A stretch of DNA of 64,000 nt from Gracilibacillus orientalis (GCF_900114645.1 NZ_FOTR01000004.1:62001-126000), one strand, 5' to 3'; positions 49,374 through 59,272 are shown, numbered from the stretch's first letter. Numbers and translations: made by a program. Notes: generated by a model from the letters alone, not told the origin.

Positions 49374-49448
49374 TGCAAAGAGACATATGTATGTATTACA
49401 TGTGTTGTATTAATATTTGTTGTATGCTTCGGAGGGAGGGAAATTAGC

Positions 49449-49625
49449 ATGTCTAACACAACTCGCGTTCGTAAAAACGAGTCAATTGAAGATGCTCTTC
49501 GTCGCTTTAAGCGTAGTGTATCAAAATCTGGTACATTATCTGAATATCGTAAGCGTGAATTTTATGAAAAACCTAGTGTTCGCCGTAAGAAAAAGTCGGA
49601 GGCAGCTAGAAAGCGTAAATTTTAA
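49449..49625 (+). CDS. rpsU: 30S ribosomal protein S21
   Basis: 58 residues, [20 protein letters not shown] then the very basic tail [12 protein letters not shown], exactly S21. GGAGGGAGG lies 9 nt upstream of the ATG. A longer open frame exists upstream but is not conserved in this family. Confidence 0.98.
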   Translation: MSNTTRVRKNESIEDALRRFKRSVSKSGTLSEYRKREFYEKPSVRRKKKSEAARKRKF

Positions 49626-49643
49626 AGAGGGTGTAATGAAATA

Positions 49644-50090
49644 ATGGCAATCGTTGAACTTTTGAACCAGGATATGAAGCAGGCGATGAAGGACAAAGAT
49701 AAAGTTACATTAGGTGTAATTAGAATGGTCAAAGCATCGATGCAAAATGAAGCCATTAAATTACAGAAAGATACATTGTCTGAAGAACAAGAATTAAACG
49801 TTTTAGCGAAAGAGCTAAAGCAAAGAAAAGATTCCCTCCACGAATTTAAAGAAGCTGAACGCGAAGATCTTGTAAGCAAGTTAGAAGATGAAATTAACAT
49901 AATACAAGCTTATATGCCAGAACAACTGTCTGATGAAGAGTTAGAAGAAATAGTTGTTCAGACGATCGAAGAAGTTCAAGCTCAATCAAAAAAAGATATG
50001 GGAAAAGTAATGAGTGCCCTAATGCCTAAGGTAAAAGGTAAAGCAGAAGGCTCAAGAGTGAATCAATTGGTTCAAAAGAACTTATCATAA
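49644..50090 (+). CDS. yqeY: YqeY family protein (GatB/YqeY domain)
   Basis: 148 residues, helical, with [14 protein letters not shown] at the start and [12 protein letters not shown] in the middle, as in YqeY. Its domain is related to the tRNA-binding tail of GatB, so a tRNA-linked role is suspected. It is co-transcribed with rpsU, 18 bp upstream. Confidence 0.93.
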   Translation: MAIVELLNQDMKQAMKDKDKVTLGVIRMVKASMQNEAIKLQKDTLSEEQELNVLAKELKQRKDSLHEFKEAEREDLVSKLEDEINIIQAYMPEQLSDEELEEIVVQTIEEVQAQSKKDMGKVMSALMPKVKGKAEGSRVNQLVQKNLS

Positions 50091-50117
50091 ATGAACATAA
50101 TGATTTCATTCATCATT

Positions 50118-50153
50118 AAGACCCTAGGCTTATTGAATAAGTCTAGGGTCTTT
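50118..50153 (+). terminator. Terminator of rpsU-yqeY
   Basis: A 16-bp stem AAGACCCTAGGCTTAT with its complement (one mismatch or wobble), 3-nt loop, then TTT. Confidence 0.88.
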
Positions 50154-50158
50154 CTAAC

Positions 50159-50283
50159 ATTTATCACGGCGCTAATCTAACCGTTCGTTAACCCCCACTT
50201 TCCCGATTCGAGTAAATCAAAGCTACACTTTAATAAGTTTCACTACCATCAGTGGCGATAAAAAAACGAATCCACACTTTATA
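50159..50283 (+). repeat. Dispersed intergenic repeat, copy D
   Basis: About 125 bp. It opens with ATTTATCACGGCGCTAATC, has CCCCCACTT and AGTAAATCAAAG as in copy B, then TAATAAGTTT and ACCATCAGTGG, and ends CACACTTTATA. The second hairpin is damaged. It starts 6 bp after the yqeY terminator. Confidence 0.8.
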
Positions 50284-50434
50284 GATTTTGCTGTAAGCGT
50301 GTGAATTCATATTGTCAGGTAATTCAATGATTGATGAAGAAAAATGTATACACTATGTAATAGTGTAATACTTTTCCTTCTAGATATAAGTATGATAAAC
50401 TGTATGCGTTGACATAAGGTTTTAGTTTAACAAA

Positions 50435-50461
50435 TGAAACTTTTTATACATAATAAACGTA
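50435..50461 (+). promoter_or_regulatory. SigW-type promoter of yqeZ-floA
   Basis: TGAAAC and CGTA separated by 17 nt fit the SigW consensus. The B. subtilis yqeZ-floA operon is SigW-controlled, so cell-envelope stress probably induces this one. Confidence 0.75.
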
Positions 50462-50504
50462 TGGATGCTTATATGTCACAGCACTAGTGAAGGGAGGTCG
50501 GGAA

Positions 50505-51845
50505 TTGAAAAAGTACGTATCTTTGTTATTGCTTGCGATTTCAATCATTGCAGCAGTAGTTTCTTTCACTGATTTTCAGACAAAAGTTCATGCCGAAGAA
50601 AATGGAGAAGGTAAACTTGTTTACGTAATACCGATAGAAAATGAAGTAGAACGAGGTTTAGAAGCATTTATTAGAAGAACAACAACTGAGGCAAGTGATG
50701 CAGATGCAGATCACGTCATTTTTGAGATTAATACTCCTGGTGGACGTGTAGATGCTGCTTCATTTATTGGTGAAATTTTGCAGGATTTAGAGATTGAAAC
50801 AACATCTCTTATTACTGTCAGAGCACTTTCTGCAGGATCTTATATTGCCTTGAATACAGATAATATCTATATGAAGCCACAAACAAGTATGGGAGCAAGT
50901 GGTGTCATAAATGCTGATGGGACAGCTGCAGATAAAAAAGCACAATCAGCATGGATCGCGAGTATGAGAGGAGCAGCTAGCTCTAAAGATAGAGATCCGT
51001 TGTTTGCAGAAGCGATGGCTAATGCTAACATTGATTTGCCTGAATATGGAGCCCCTGAAGGTGAATTTCTTACTTTGGATGCTAATTATGCAGTAGAAAT
51101 AGATTATGCTGAAGGGATTGTGAGCCATCGGACAGAACTTTTAAGTGACTTATCGTTATCTGAAGCAGAAATTATTGAAACAGAACCAACAGCTGCAGAA
51201 GTAGTAGCACGATTTCTGACGAATCCAGTTGTCGTTCCCATACTATTATCGTTAGCAAGTATCGGTTTAATAGTGGAATTATATTCACCTGGTTTTGGCA
51301 TTCCCGGTTCAATTGGAATAGCTTCTTTAATTCTATATTTTTACGGGCATATTGTAGCAGGTTTAGCAGGGTATGAAGCTATTGTCCTGCTGGTGGTGGG
51401 TGTTGTTTTAATTATTATTGAAATATTTGCGCCAGGGGGGATTATTGGTTTCATTGGTATCGGTGCGATAGTAGGCTCATTATTTTTGTCAACTAATGAT
51501 CCGGGGCATATGGCCCTAAGTATAGCTATCGCACTTATTGCGAGTATTATTGTTTCTGTTATTTTATTCAAAACTATTGGTTTTGAAAAAGGAGTCTTCA
51601 GACATGTTATTCTAAGTGACTCGACAACTACAGAGCAAGGCTACGTCTCTTCTGTAAATCGATTAGAATTAATTGGTAAAGAAGGAATTAGCGTGACACC
51701 ACTAAGGCCGTCTGGATCTGCAGAATTTGAAGAGGAAAGGTTAGATGTGGTGTCAGAAGGTTCGTTTATTAACGTGAACACTCCGATTAAAATTATAAAA
51801 GTAGAGGGTTCACGAATAGTGGTAAGAGAAATAAGAAATTTTTAG
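50505..51845 (+). CDS. yqeZ: NfeD-type membrane serine protease (YqeZ)
   Basis: 446 residues from a TTG five bases after AGGGAGGTCGG. A signal peptide (about 1-27) leads to a ClpP-like domain with the nucleophile in LSAGSYIAL, then four or five membrane helices and a C-terminal NfeD OB-fold. Long NfeD proteins are encoded next to flotillin genes and are thought to act with them in membrane quality control. The stop lies 12 bp from floA. Confidence 0.92.
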   Translation: MKKYVSLLLLAISIIAAVVSFTDFQTKVHAEENGEGKLVYVIPIENEVERGLEAFIRRTTTEASDADADHVIFEINTPGGRVDAASFIGEILQDLEIETTSLITVRALSAGSYIALNTDNIYMKPQTSMGASGVINADGTAADKKAQSAWIASMRGAASSKDRDPLFAEAMANANIDLPEYGAPEGEFLTLDANYAVEIDYAEGIVSHRTELLSDLSLSEAEIIETEPTAAEVVARFLTNPVVVPILLSLASIGLIVELYSPGFGIPGSIGIASLILYFYGHIVAGLAGYEAIVLLVVGVVLIIIEIFAPGGIIGFIGIGAIVGSLFLSTNDPGHMALSIAIALIASIIVSVILFKTIGFEKGVFRHVILSDSTTTEQGYVSSVNRLELIGKEGISVTPLRPSGSAEFEEERLDVVSEGSFINVNTPIKIIKVEGSRIVVREIRNF

Positions 51846-51857
51846 GAGGAATAGAAT

Positions 51858-52859
51858 ATGAATGATTTAGAAACATTTTTGCCCATTATAGGGATTGGAT
51901 TAATAGTCATTGTTGTAGCTATTTTATTTACCTTTATACCAGTGATGCTATGGATTAGTGCACTTGCAGCAGGTGTAAAAGTAAGTATCTTTAACTTAGT
52001 AGGGATGCGTTTGAGAAGGGTTGTACCTTCACGTGTTATTAATCCATTGATTAAAGCACACAAAGCAGGTATTGATGTAACGACAAACCAACTAGAGAGT
52101 CACTTTTTAGCTGGTGGTAATGTAGACCGTGTTGTAAATGCGTTAATTGCAGCACAACGAGCAAATATTGAATTAAGCTTTGAACGCTGTGCAGCGATCG
52201 ATTTAGCTGGACGTGACGTATTAGAAGCAGTACAAATGAGTGTAAATCCGAAAGTAATTGAAACACCGTTTATTGCTGGTATTTCGATGGATGGTATTGA
52301 AGTAAAAGCGAAAGCACGAATTACTGTTCGAGCAAACATTGAACGACTCGTCGGTGGTGCAGGTGAAGATACTGTTATTGCCCGTGTAGGTGAAGGTGTC
52401 GTAAGTACTATTGGTAGTTCAGAAGCACATACGAAAGTGCTGGAAAACCCAGACTCCATTTCTCACAACGTATTAAACCGTGGGTTAGATGCTGGAACAG
52501 CTTTCGAAATCTTATCCATTGACATAGCCGATGTAGATATCGGTAAAAACATCGGTGCGATCTTACAGACAGATCAAGCTGAAGCAGATAAAAACATTGC
52601 CCAAGCGAAAGCAGAAGAGCGTCGTGCAATGGCGGTTGCGCAGGAACAAGAAATGGTTGCAAAAGTTCAAGAAATGCGTGCCAAAGTTGTCGAAGCAGAA
52701 GCAGAAGTACCAAAAGCACTTGCAGAAGCATTGCGTTCTGGCAACATGGGTGTAATGGATTATATGAATTATAAGAATATTGATGCTGATACAGATATGC
52801 GTGATTCTATCGGTAAATTAACTGAAACAGACAATGATGAGGACGAAAATAACAAGTAA
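51858..52859 (+). CDS. floA: Flotillin-like protein FloA
   Basis: 333 residues. An N-terminal hydrophobic segment (about 9-35) inserts in the membrane; the SPFH/band-7 domain follows ([24 protein letters not shown]), then a long Glu/Ala-rich coiled coil (about 235-295). FloA scaffolds ordered membrane microdomains. Confidence 0.96.
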   Translation: MNDLETFLPIIGIGLIVIVVAILFTFIPVMLWISALAAGVKVSIFNLVGMRLRRVVPSRVINPLIKAHKAGIDVTTNQLESHFLAGGNVDRVVNALIAAQRANIELSFERCAAIDLAGRDVLEAVQMSVNPKVIETPFIAGISMDGIEVKAKARITVRANIERLVGGAGEDTVIARVGEGVVSTIGSSEAHTKVLENPDSISHNVLNRGLDAGTAFEILSIDIADVDIGKNIGAILQTDQAEADKNIAQAKAEERRAMAVAQEQEMVAKVQEMRAKVVEAEAEVPKALAEALRSGNMGVMDYMNYKNIDADTDMRDSIGKLTETDNDEDENNK

Positions 52860-52914
52860 GAGTCCTCATAGGGATTTTCTCAGATAAGTTAGATTATATT
52901 TGTTTCATAGTACA

Positions 52915-52961
52915 GCAACTGGAATAGGAGACTTCTGCTGGAAGTGTATTATTCCAGTTGC
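52915..52961 (+). other. Strong hairpin between floA and the next gene
   Basis: A perfect 12-bp stem GCAACTGGAATA/TATTCCAGTTGC with a 23-nt loop. No T-run follows, so it is not a standard terminator; it may protect the floA mRNA end. Confidence 0.5.
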
Positions 52962-53009
52962 GTAACTAGTGAATTAACTACTGGAAAAGTCCTTGAAAGG
53001 AAGATGTAA

Positions 53010-53519
53010 ATGAGTGAATTGTTAAGTTTTATTGTCCCGATAATAGCGATTGTGTTTTGGCTTTTTGGTCTGTCAAAATCTAAAGATGAACAGCAAAGTC
53101 CACAAAGGCCTCAAAGACCGCAAAGAACTGATCAACAAACAACAAGTAATACACAGCACCCAAGAACCGAAACAACAGCACAATCTGTCCCTAATCATCA
53201 GGGAATGGAAACTAATATCGATTCTGGACAAGAAACATTTGCCCAACAAAAGAAAGAGCAAATGGAAGAATTGAATAAAAAAATCCACCGTTCAGAAAAA
53301 ATTCGAGATAAAAACCAAGATCAAGAGCTTGGTAAGCATGATGCCATTAAGAATGGTCCGACACAAAAAGCATACCGTAAAGATAATGAAAAAGAAATTT
53401 CTCTTTCAATTGAAAAAAACTTAACGTCAAAAGGGATTGCTCAAGGTATTATTATGTCAGAAGTATTGGGGCCGCCACGTGCCTATCAAAAAAGAAAATA
53501 CTATCGGAACGACCGATAA
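53010..53519 (+). CDS. Membrane-anchored hypothetical protein in the yqfB position
   Basis: 169 residues. One N-terminal helix (LLSFIVPIIAIVFWLFGLS) is followed by a long hydrophilic, Gln/Lys-rich and probably disordered middle, and a more ordered end (SKGIAQGIIMSEVLGPPRAY) that looks conserved. B. subtilis has the much shorter yqfB here; I cannot confirm homology. Function unknown. A terminator separates it from yqfC. Confidence 0.7.
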   Translation: MSELLSFIVPIIAIVFWLFGLSKSKDEQQSPQRPQRPQRTDQQTTSNTQHPRTETTAQSVPNHQGMETNIDSGQETFAQQKKEQMEELNKKIHRSEKIRDKNQDQELGKHDAIKNGPTQKAYRKDNEKEISLSIEKNLTSKGIAQGIIMSEVLGPPRAYQKRKYYRNDR

Positions 53520-53520
53520 A

Positions 53521-53555
53521 AAAAGCCGAATGGAAAAACCATTCGGCTTTTTTCT
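53521..53555 (+). terminator. Rho-independent terminator
   Basis: A perfect 13-bp stem AAAAGCCGAATGG/CCATTCGGCTTTT, 5-nt loop, then a T-run. In the 160 bp before yqfC I see only a weak hairpin CCGACA/TGTCGG. Confidence 0.92.
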
Positions 53556-53715
53556 ATACATTAAAAATTCATGAAAGAACTCCACCTCACCGACAATTTT
53601 GCTAAGTGTCGGTTTAGCTGTCTTTGATCTGATTTTCTAGCACTTAACTTTACGTATAACTGTTCTTATTTTTATATATTTTCATAGAATGAAGGTGAGG
53701 GGAGGCATATGCTCA

Positions 53716-53997
53716 GTGAAAAAGATAAAAGAAAAATTTATGTCTGCTTTTACACGTACTTTTGATTTGCCTTCTGAAGTTACGTTGGAACTGCCACGAA
53801 TTACAATGATCGGATCGATTCATGCGTACATAGAAAATCATCAAGGTCTTATCATCTTTTCTTCTACCGAATTGCTTTTAAAAGTTCACCAAGGACATGT
53901 TCGAATAACAGGAGATAACTTTGTACTGAAAACAATGATAGATAAAGACATTTTATTAGAAGGTAATATAAAAGATATTACCTTTGAGAAATCGTAA
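53716..53997 (+). CDS. yqfC: Sporulation protein YqfC
   Basis: 93 residues from the GTG at 53716, 10 nt after GGGGAGG; the frame runs further up but across that site. The sequence LPRITMIGSIHAYIENHQGL matches YqfC of endospore formers. In B. subtilis it is made in the mother cell with YqfD; a CATAGAAT at 53683 could be a SigE -10 box but the -35 is weak. Confidence 0.9.
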   Translation: MKKIKEKFMSAFTRTFDLPSEVTLELPRITMIGSIHAYIENHQGLIIFSSTELLLKVHQGHVRITGDNFVLKTMIDKDILLEGNIKDITFEKS

Positions 53998-54022
53998 AGT
54001 CTAAATTCGGAGGGAAAGGCTT

Positions 54023-55222
54023 ATGTTTTTCAAACGCAAAAATTGGTTATCAGGATATATTACAATTGAAATAAAAGGAGAGTATCCAGAACGTTTTTTT
54101 GATTTGTGTGCAAAATTTAATATTGCGTCATGGGATATCGAAAAAAAGAACGAAACAATAGCAATAGGAAAAATAAAATTAGCTGATTTGCCTAAACTAA
54201 GGGTAGTAAAAAGAAAGACCATTCACAAAGTATATTTTAAAGGACGCAATGGACTACCATTTTTTCTTCATCACCTGACCTATCAAAAACCACTACTAAT
54301 TGGATTCTTTATCGCTATAGCAGTTATATTCTTCATGTCTAATATTGTTTGGAGAATTGATGTATCTGGCTTAGATGAAGAAATCGAAACAAAAGTCATT
54401 CATCAGTTGGAAGATTATGGTTTGGAAGAAGGCAGTTTTCAGTGGAATATAGCTTCTCCAGCAACTATCCAAAAACAGTTATTAACAGATGTTCCTGAAT
54501 TATTATGGATTGGTGTGAAAAGAAATGGATCTGCTTTTCATCTGGAAGGTGTCGAAAAGACCATAGTTGAAAAAGAAGAAGAGGAAGAAGCTGGACATTT
54601 GGTAGCTACAAAAGAAGGGGTTATTGAAGATTTGTTCGTTTCAAGAGGACAACCTCTTGTAAGCGCCAATGATGTAGTTTATCAAGGAGATATTTTAGTA
54701 TCTGGTTATCTTAAAGAATCTGAAGAAGATGATGATGAAAGGAAGCCTGTGGCAGCAGAAGGAGAGGTAATTGCAAAAGTATGGTATAAAAGTGAAGTAA
54801 CCGTACCGTTGGACAACCAGTATCTTGTACTTACTGGTGAAATGGAACAAAAACATTACTTGCATATTTCTAAATATTTAATTCCAATTTGGAACTTTGA
54901 AAAGCCTGAATATAAACATCATCAAGTTGATGTTGAAGAAAAAAATTTTTATTTTTTGAAATGGAAACTTCCAATAAGTTATGTAAAGCAATCCATTTAT
55001 GATGCAGAATTAAAAGAGGAAAAAGTAAGTAAAGAAAAAGCAAAAAATATTGCATTAGAGCAAGGTAAGAGGGAGTTAATGAGGGAAATTCCACACGATG
55101 CAGAAATTACGGATGAAAAAGTTTTGCACGAAAGTGTAGAGAGTGGTAAAGTAAAATTAACCTTGTATTATACTGTACTAGAAAATATTGCAAAGAAACA
55201 ACCAATTACTCAAGGAGATTGA
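54023..55222 (+). CDS. yqfD: Sporulation protein YqfD
   Basis: 399 residues with a single membrane helix (about 90-110). The hydrophilic parts on both sides, including GRNGLPFFLHHL before it, and the position after yqfC identify YqfD, a SigE-dependent sporulation protein of unclear mechanism. It overlaps the next ORF's leader. Confidence 0.92.
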   Translation: MFFKRKNWLSGYITIEIKGEYPERFFDLCAKFNIASWDIEKKNETIAIGKIKLADLPKLRVVKRKTIHKVYFKGRNGLPFFLHHLTYQKPLLIGFFIAIAVIFFMSNIVWRIDVSGLDEEIETKVIHQLEDYGLEEGSFQWNIASPATIQKQLLTDVPELLWIGVKRNGSAFHLEGVEKTIVEKEEEEEAGHLVATKEGVIEDLFVSRGQPLVSANDVVYQGDILVSGYLKESEEDDDERKPVAAEGEVIAKVWYKSEVTVPLDNQYLVLTGEMEQKHYLHISKYLIPIWNFEKPEYKHHQVDVEEKNFYFLKWKLPISYVKQSIYDAELKEEKVSKEKAKNIALEQGKRELMREIPHDAEITDEKVLHESVESGKVKLTLYYTVLENIAKKQPITQGD

Positions 55223-55224
55223 TT

Positions 55225-56178
55225 ATGTCAGAAGATCTAAAAATGATTGATTTACAATTAGAAAATCCAAATGAAGCACTAACACTTTTTGGGACAGAAG
55301 ATCGACATTTAAAGCAGTTAGAAGAACAATTACAAGTATCGATTACTTCTCGTGGTGAGCAAATTAGTGTTTCTGGTAGTAATACAGATGTAAACGTAAT
55401 TCAAGAAGTATTAAACGGACTGTTGGCTATCATTAGAAAAGGAATTACAATCACAGAGCGGGATGTTATTTATGCAATAGACCTTGCAAAAAAAGGGAAA
55501 ATTAATCAATTAGAAACGTTATTCGAGGATGAGATTACAAAGAATGCAAAAGGAAAATCGATTCGTGTAAAAACACTAGGACAACGCCACTACTTGCAAA
55601 CAATGAAACAGAATGATCTTGTCTTTGGGATAGGACCAGCTGGGACTGGTAAAACGTACTTGGCTGTGGTGATGGCTATCCATGCACTAAAAAATGGTAG
55701 AGTAAAGCGAATTATTTTAACCAGACCAGCAGTAGAGGCAGGAGAAAGTTTAGGATTCTTACCTGGAGATTTAAAAGAGAAGGTCGACCCTTATTTACGC
55801 CCATTATACGATGCTTTACATGATGTACTGGGTACGGAACATACGATGCGCTTAATTGAAAGAGGCACGATCGAAATTGCTCCTCTTGCCTACATGCGTG
55901 GAAGAACATTAGACGATGCTTTTGTAATTTTAGATGAAGCACAAAATACGACCAATGCACAAATGAAAATGTTTTTAACCCGTTTAGGTTTTGGATCAAA
56001 AATGGTTATTACTGGTGATGTTACACAAATTGACTTGCCCAAAGGGGTTCAGTCAGGTTTAACTGAGGCAAAAGAGAAGTTATCCAATATGAAAGGGATC
56101 GGTGTAGTCTATTTATCACAATCTGATGTAGTCCGACACCCTATTGTTCAAAAAATTATTGAAGCATATGAAAATTAA
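55225..56178 (+). CDS. phoH: PhoH family ATPase
   Basis: 317 residues from the ATG at 55225, after AAGGAG. Walker A is GPAGTGKTYLA, Walker B FVILDEAQNTT, with the GDVTQIDLP motif. PhoH-like proteins are predicted RNA-linked ATPases and occur beside ybeY, as here. The N-terminal ~100 residues look KH-like. Confidence 0.95.
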   Translation: MSEDLKMIDLQLENPNEALTLFGTEDRHLKQLEEQLQVSITSRGEQISVSGSNTDVNVIQEVLNGLLAIIRKGITITERDVIYAIDLAKKGKINQLETLFEDEITKNAKGKSIRVKTLGQRHYLQTMKQNDLVFGIGPAGTGKTYLAVVMAIHALKNGRVKRIILTRPAVEAGESLGFLPGDLKEKVDPYLRPLYDALHDVLGTEHTMRLIERGTIEIAPLAYMRGRTLDDAFVILDEAQNTTNAQMKMFLTRLGFGSKMVITGDVTQIDLPKGVQSGLTEAKEKLSNMKGIGVVYLSQSDVVRHPIVQKIIEAYEN

Positions 56179-56202
56179 ATAAACTGCTTTGAATAGTCAT
56201 AA

Positions 56203-56272
56203 GGAGTTGTCTCAAAAGTTATGTATGTTTACACCAAAAGAATATGCGAGACTTTTCGGGCAACTCTTTTGT
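56203..56272 (+). terminator. Possible terminator after phoH
   Basis: GAGTTG and AAAAGT pair with ACTTTT and CAACTC around an internal loop, and TTTT follows. Moderate support only. Confidence 0.5.
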
Positions 56273-56317
56273 AGAACAGTAATGTGAAAGGTATGCCCGA
56301 AGAATGGGGGAATCAAA

Positions 56318-58459
56318 ATGAAAAAATTTTGGTTGTTAAAGCAACAATTCGTTTCTTTTTTTCAGCATAATAGTATGCAATTAGTCACAGCATGCTTCGT
56401 TATTGCAAGTATATTCTTTGTCGTAACATTCCAAAATGTTAATACAGAAACATATGATATCGAAAAATTCTCTGCAGCTAAAGAAACGATTCGTTCCCCT
56501 ATTTCGATCGAGAATACCGAAGAAACTGAACGGAGAATCAGAGAAGTTGTCCAATCTGTTGAGGAGCATTTTGAAGTTTCCGGAGAAATTACAGAAGAGC
56601 AAATTACATATATAAATGAAGTTTTCGAAGCGATTGATAAGATCGAAACAGGAAATATTGAGTTAGATTCAAAGGAAGAAAACCTGGAGACTATTTCAAA
56701 TAAAGTTGCTTATCTTGAGAATTTAGTTCACGATGAACTACTACTTGAAGTTGATGCAGAAACATTTAGAGCATTATTTCAAGCTACAAATGAAGAGAGA
56801 GTGTTAGCGAAAGAATTGATTACGACAGCCCTTTACGATGCGTATTATAATGGCATTAAAGTCGAAGAAGTTGATCAAGCTATTCAGGAAGCACAGCAAA
56901 AGCTGACTTACTCTACGTTAGAAGATTCTTTTGTTGAGGCTTTACGTCCACTTATAGTATTTAGCATACAACCTAATTCATTTTTCTCTGCTGATCAAAC
57001 AAATGAAGCCCAACAACAAGCAAGAAATAGTGTAGAACCCGTTATGATACGAGCAGGTGAAGTGATTGTTGAAGAAGGTCAATTGATTACTAATGAAATA
57101 TACGAAGAGTTAGAAGTTACTGGGCTTTTAAACGAAGAACGGAATTTTTATCCGATGTTTGGTTTATTTCTGTTAGTTTCCTTAATTGGCTTATTTTTAT
57201 TTTTTGAATTACGTCACCATATGAATAGTTCTGATTTTCATTTTCGTAAATTAATAGCAGTTGGCGTGTTAAGTATTTTTATTGTGTTAGTGATGAAAGT
57301 AGTAAGCTTTTATACAACATCGATTAATCCTTTATATTTAGTCACTCCAGTAGCCACGGTATCTATGTTATTAAAAATTTTAGTTAACGAACGAATTGCT
57401 ATTGTAATGTCGATATTTTATGCTGTGATCGGCAGTGTCATATTTAATGCGGATATTCCAGGCCTGTTAAATATGGAAGCTGGAATTTTTATCATGTTCT
57501 CCCAGTTAGCTAGTATTTTCTCCTTATCGGCGATTAAAGATAGAGGATCAATTATTAAGAGCGGGTTAGCTACATCCATCGTTAATATTGTAACAATCTA
57601 TTTATTTTTATTCTTATCATTTGAAAAATATACATGGTTGGATTATTTATCTTTAGGTGGGTATGGATTTCTGTCTGCTATTATCGCTACAGTGCTAACG
57701 ATGGGGATGTTGCCTTTTTTTGAGTCGGGATTACGCATTTTATCCGATACAAAGCTTTTAGCTTTATCAAGTCCCAATCAATCATTATTACGCAAACTGT
57801 TAATTGAAGCTCCTGGAACTTATCATCACAGTATCATGGTAGCTAATTTAAGTGAGGCTTCCAGTGAAGCGATTGGAGCAAATGGTTTATTAGCTCGCGT
57901 TGCAGCTTACTATCATGATCTTGGCAAAACAGTCAGACCACATTATTTTATTGAAAATCAGATGGGGATGAAAAATCCTCATGACTATCTTGACCCTTAT
58001 CAAAGTGCAGAAATTATTTTGCAACATCCTGTAGATAGCGCAAAGTTGCTAAAAAAAGAAAAATTACCTAACGAGATTATTGAGATTGCTCTACAACATC
58101 ACGGTACGACTTTACTGAAATATTTTTATTATAAGGCGAAAGAGCGGAATGATAAAGTAAATGAAGGGGACTTTCGATATGAAGGTCCAAAGCCAAAGAC
58201 GAAAGAAGCTGCAGTTGTATCCATTTGTGATTCCATTGAAGCAGCTACACGATCGTTGGCTAACCCTACTCAAGAAGAGATTGAAAAAGTTGTTTCTTCT
58301 ATTTTTGAAGACCGATTATTAGACGGCCAGTTGAATGATAGTACATTAACATTTAAGGAATTGGAACAAATGAAATTAGTTATTTGTGAGACATTAAAAG
58401 GTATCTATCACTCCCGCATTCAGTACCCAAAGGAATCTAATATGAAAGAGGCGAAATAG
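56318..58459 (+). CDS. pgpH: c-di-AMP phosphodiesterase PgpH (7TM-HD)
   Basis: 713 residues. One N-terminal helix, an extracytoplasmic domain (about 45-275), seven helices (about 278-475) and a cytosolic HD domain with the metal motif YYHDLGK near residue 530 and later QHHGTT. PgpH hydrolyses c-di-AMP to pApA, and so influences potassium and osmotic balance. Same position as B. subtilis yqfF. Confidence 0.95.
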   Translation: MKKFWLLKQQFVSFFQHNSMQLVTACFVIASIFFVVTFQNVNTETYDIEKFSAAKETIRSPISIENTEETERRIREVVQSVEEHFEVSGEITEEQITYINEVFEAIDKIETGNIELDSKEENLETISNKVAYLENLVHDELLLEVDAETFRALFQATNEERVLAKELITTALYDAYYNGIKVEEVDQAIQEAQQKLTYSTLEDSFVEALRPLIVFSIQPNSFFSADQTNEAQQQARNSVEPVMIRAGEVIVEEGQLITNEIYEELEVTGLLNEERNFYPMFGLFLLVSLIGLFLFFELRHHMNSSDFHFRKLIAVGVLSIFIVLVMKVVSFYTTSINPLYLVTPVATVSMLLKILVNERIAIVMSIFYAVIGSVIFNADIPGLLNMEAGIFIMFSQLASIFSLSAIKDRGSIIKSGLATSIVNIVTIYLFLFLSFEKYTWLDYLSLGGYGFLSAIIATVLTMGMLPFFESGLRILSDTKLLALSSPNQSLLRKLLIEAPGTYHHSIMVANLSEASSEAIGANGLLARVAAYYHDLGKTVRPHYFIENQMGMKNPHDYLDPYQSAEIILQHPVDSAKLLKKEKLPNEIIEIALQHHGTTLLKYFYYKAKERNDKVNEGDFRYEGPKPKTKEAAVVSICDSIEAATRSLANPTQEEIEKVVSSIFEDRLLDGQLNDSTLTFKELEQMKLVICETLKGIYHSRIQYPKESNMKEAK

Positions 58460-58461
58460 AC

Positions 58462-58932
58462 ATGGAAATAGATTTTTATGATGAAACTGAAGAAGTATCA
58501 CAGGAACATTTTGATTTAATAACCCAATTGCTTTCGTACGCTGCACAACAGGAGAAGTTGGCAGAAGATTCAGAATTGTCGATTTCGTTTGTAGATAATA
58601 AGGAAATTCAACTGTTAAACAAACAATATCGTGGACTGGATAATCCTACAGATGTATTATCATTTGCTCTTGAAGAAGAAGCTGATCAAGAAATTAGGAT
58701 AATTGGGGCTGATATTCCAGTTACGCTAGGAGACATCATTATTTCTGTTGATAAAGCAAATGAACAAGCCGGGGAATACAATCATTCTTTCACAAGAGAA
58801 TTAGGGTTTTTAGCTTTGCATGGTTTTTTGCATTTGCTTGGGTATGACCATATGAATGAAGATGATGAAAAGAAAATGTTTTCAAGACAAGAGGAGTTAT
58901 TGAATGGGTTCGGATTATCGCGGGAGAAATAA
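58462..58932 (+). CDS. ybeY: rRNA maturation endoribonuclease YbeY
   Basis: 156 residues, three bases after pgpH. The zinc motif HGFLHLLGYDH (HxxxHxxxxxH) and NPTDVLSFA are complete. It takes part in 16S rRNA 3' processing and ribosome quality control. Confidence 0.97.
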   Translation: MEIDFYDETEEVSQEHFDLITQLLSYAAQQEKLAEDSELSISFVDNKEIQLLNKQYRGLDNPTDVLSFALEEEADQEIRIIGADIPVTLGDIIISVDKANEQAGEYNHSFTRELGFLALHGFLHLLGYDHMNEDDEKKMFSRQEELLNGFGLSREK

Positions 58933-59272
58933 ATTTCATTTTGGTTTGCGGTATGCGTTGAAAGGACTTAAAGTTGCCATTTTGACTGAACGAAATATTA
59001 ACATTCATATCATTGCGGCGATGATTGTATTTGTTGCAGGCTTACTCTATTCCATATCAATGATAGAATGGGCAATTTTATCTTTGACGGTTGGTGCAGT
59101 TATAAGTATGGAGATGATGAATACTGCCTTGGAAAGAGCTTTAGACCATTTAGAACCTGAGCATCGGCCTGCGATCGGAGTTGCAAAGGACATGGCTGCA
59201 GGTGCAGTCTTAGTTACTGCTATTGTGGCAATTCTCGTCGCAATTCTCATTTTCATGCCAAAGATTTTATGA
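58904..59272 (+). CDS. dgkA: Undecaprenol/diacylglycerol kinase DgkA
   Basis: 122 residues with three membrane helices and the active-site stretch MEMMNTALERALDH. It overlaps the end of ybeY by 29 nt, so translation is coupled. In Gram-positives this enzyme phosphorylates undecaprenol for wall synthesis. The cytidine deaminase gene that follows it in B. subtilis is absent. Confidence 0.95.
   Translation: MGSDYRGRNKFHFGLRYALKGLKVAILTERNINIHIIAAMIVFVAGLLYSISMIEWAILSLTVGAVISMEMMNTALERALDHLEPEHRPAIGVAKDMAAGAVLVTAIVAILVAILIFMPKIL

Noticed and set aside
49359-49448. N-terminal extension of ribosomal protein S21
   Set aside because: It crosses the promoter (-10 box) and the strong ribosome binding site; S21 starts at 49449.
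52100-52731. Long minus-strand open frames inside floA
   Set aside because: They are mirror frames of the Ala/Glu-rich coding sequence without signals of their own.
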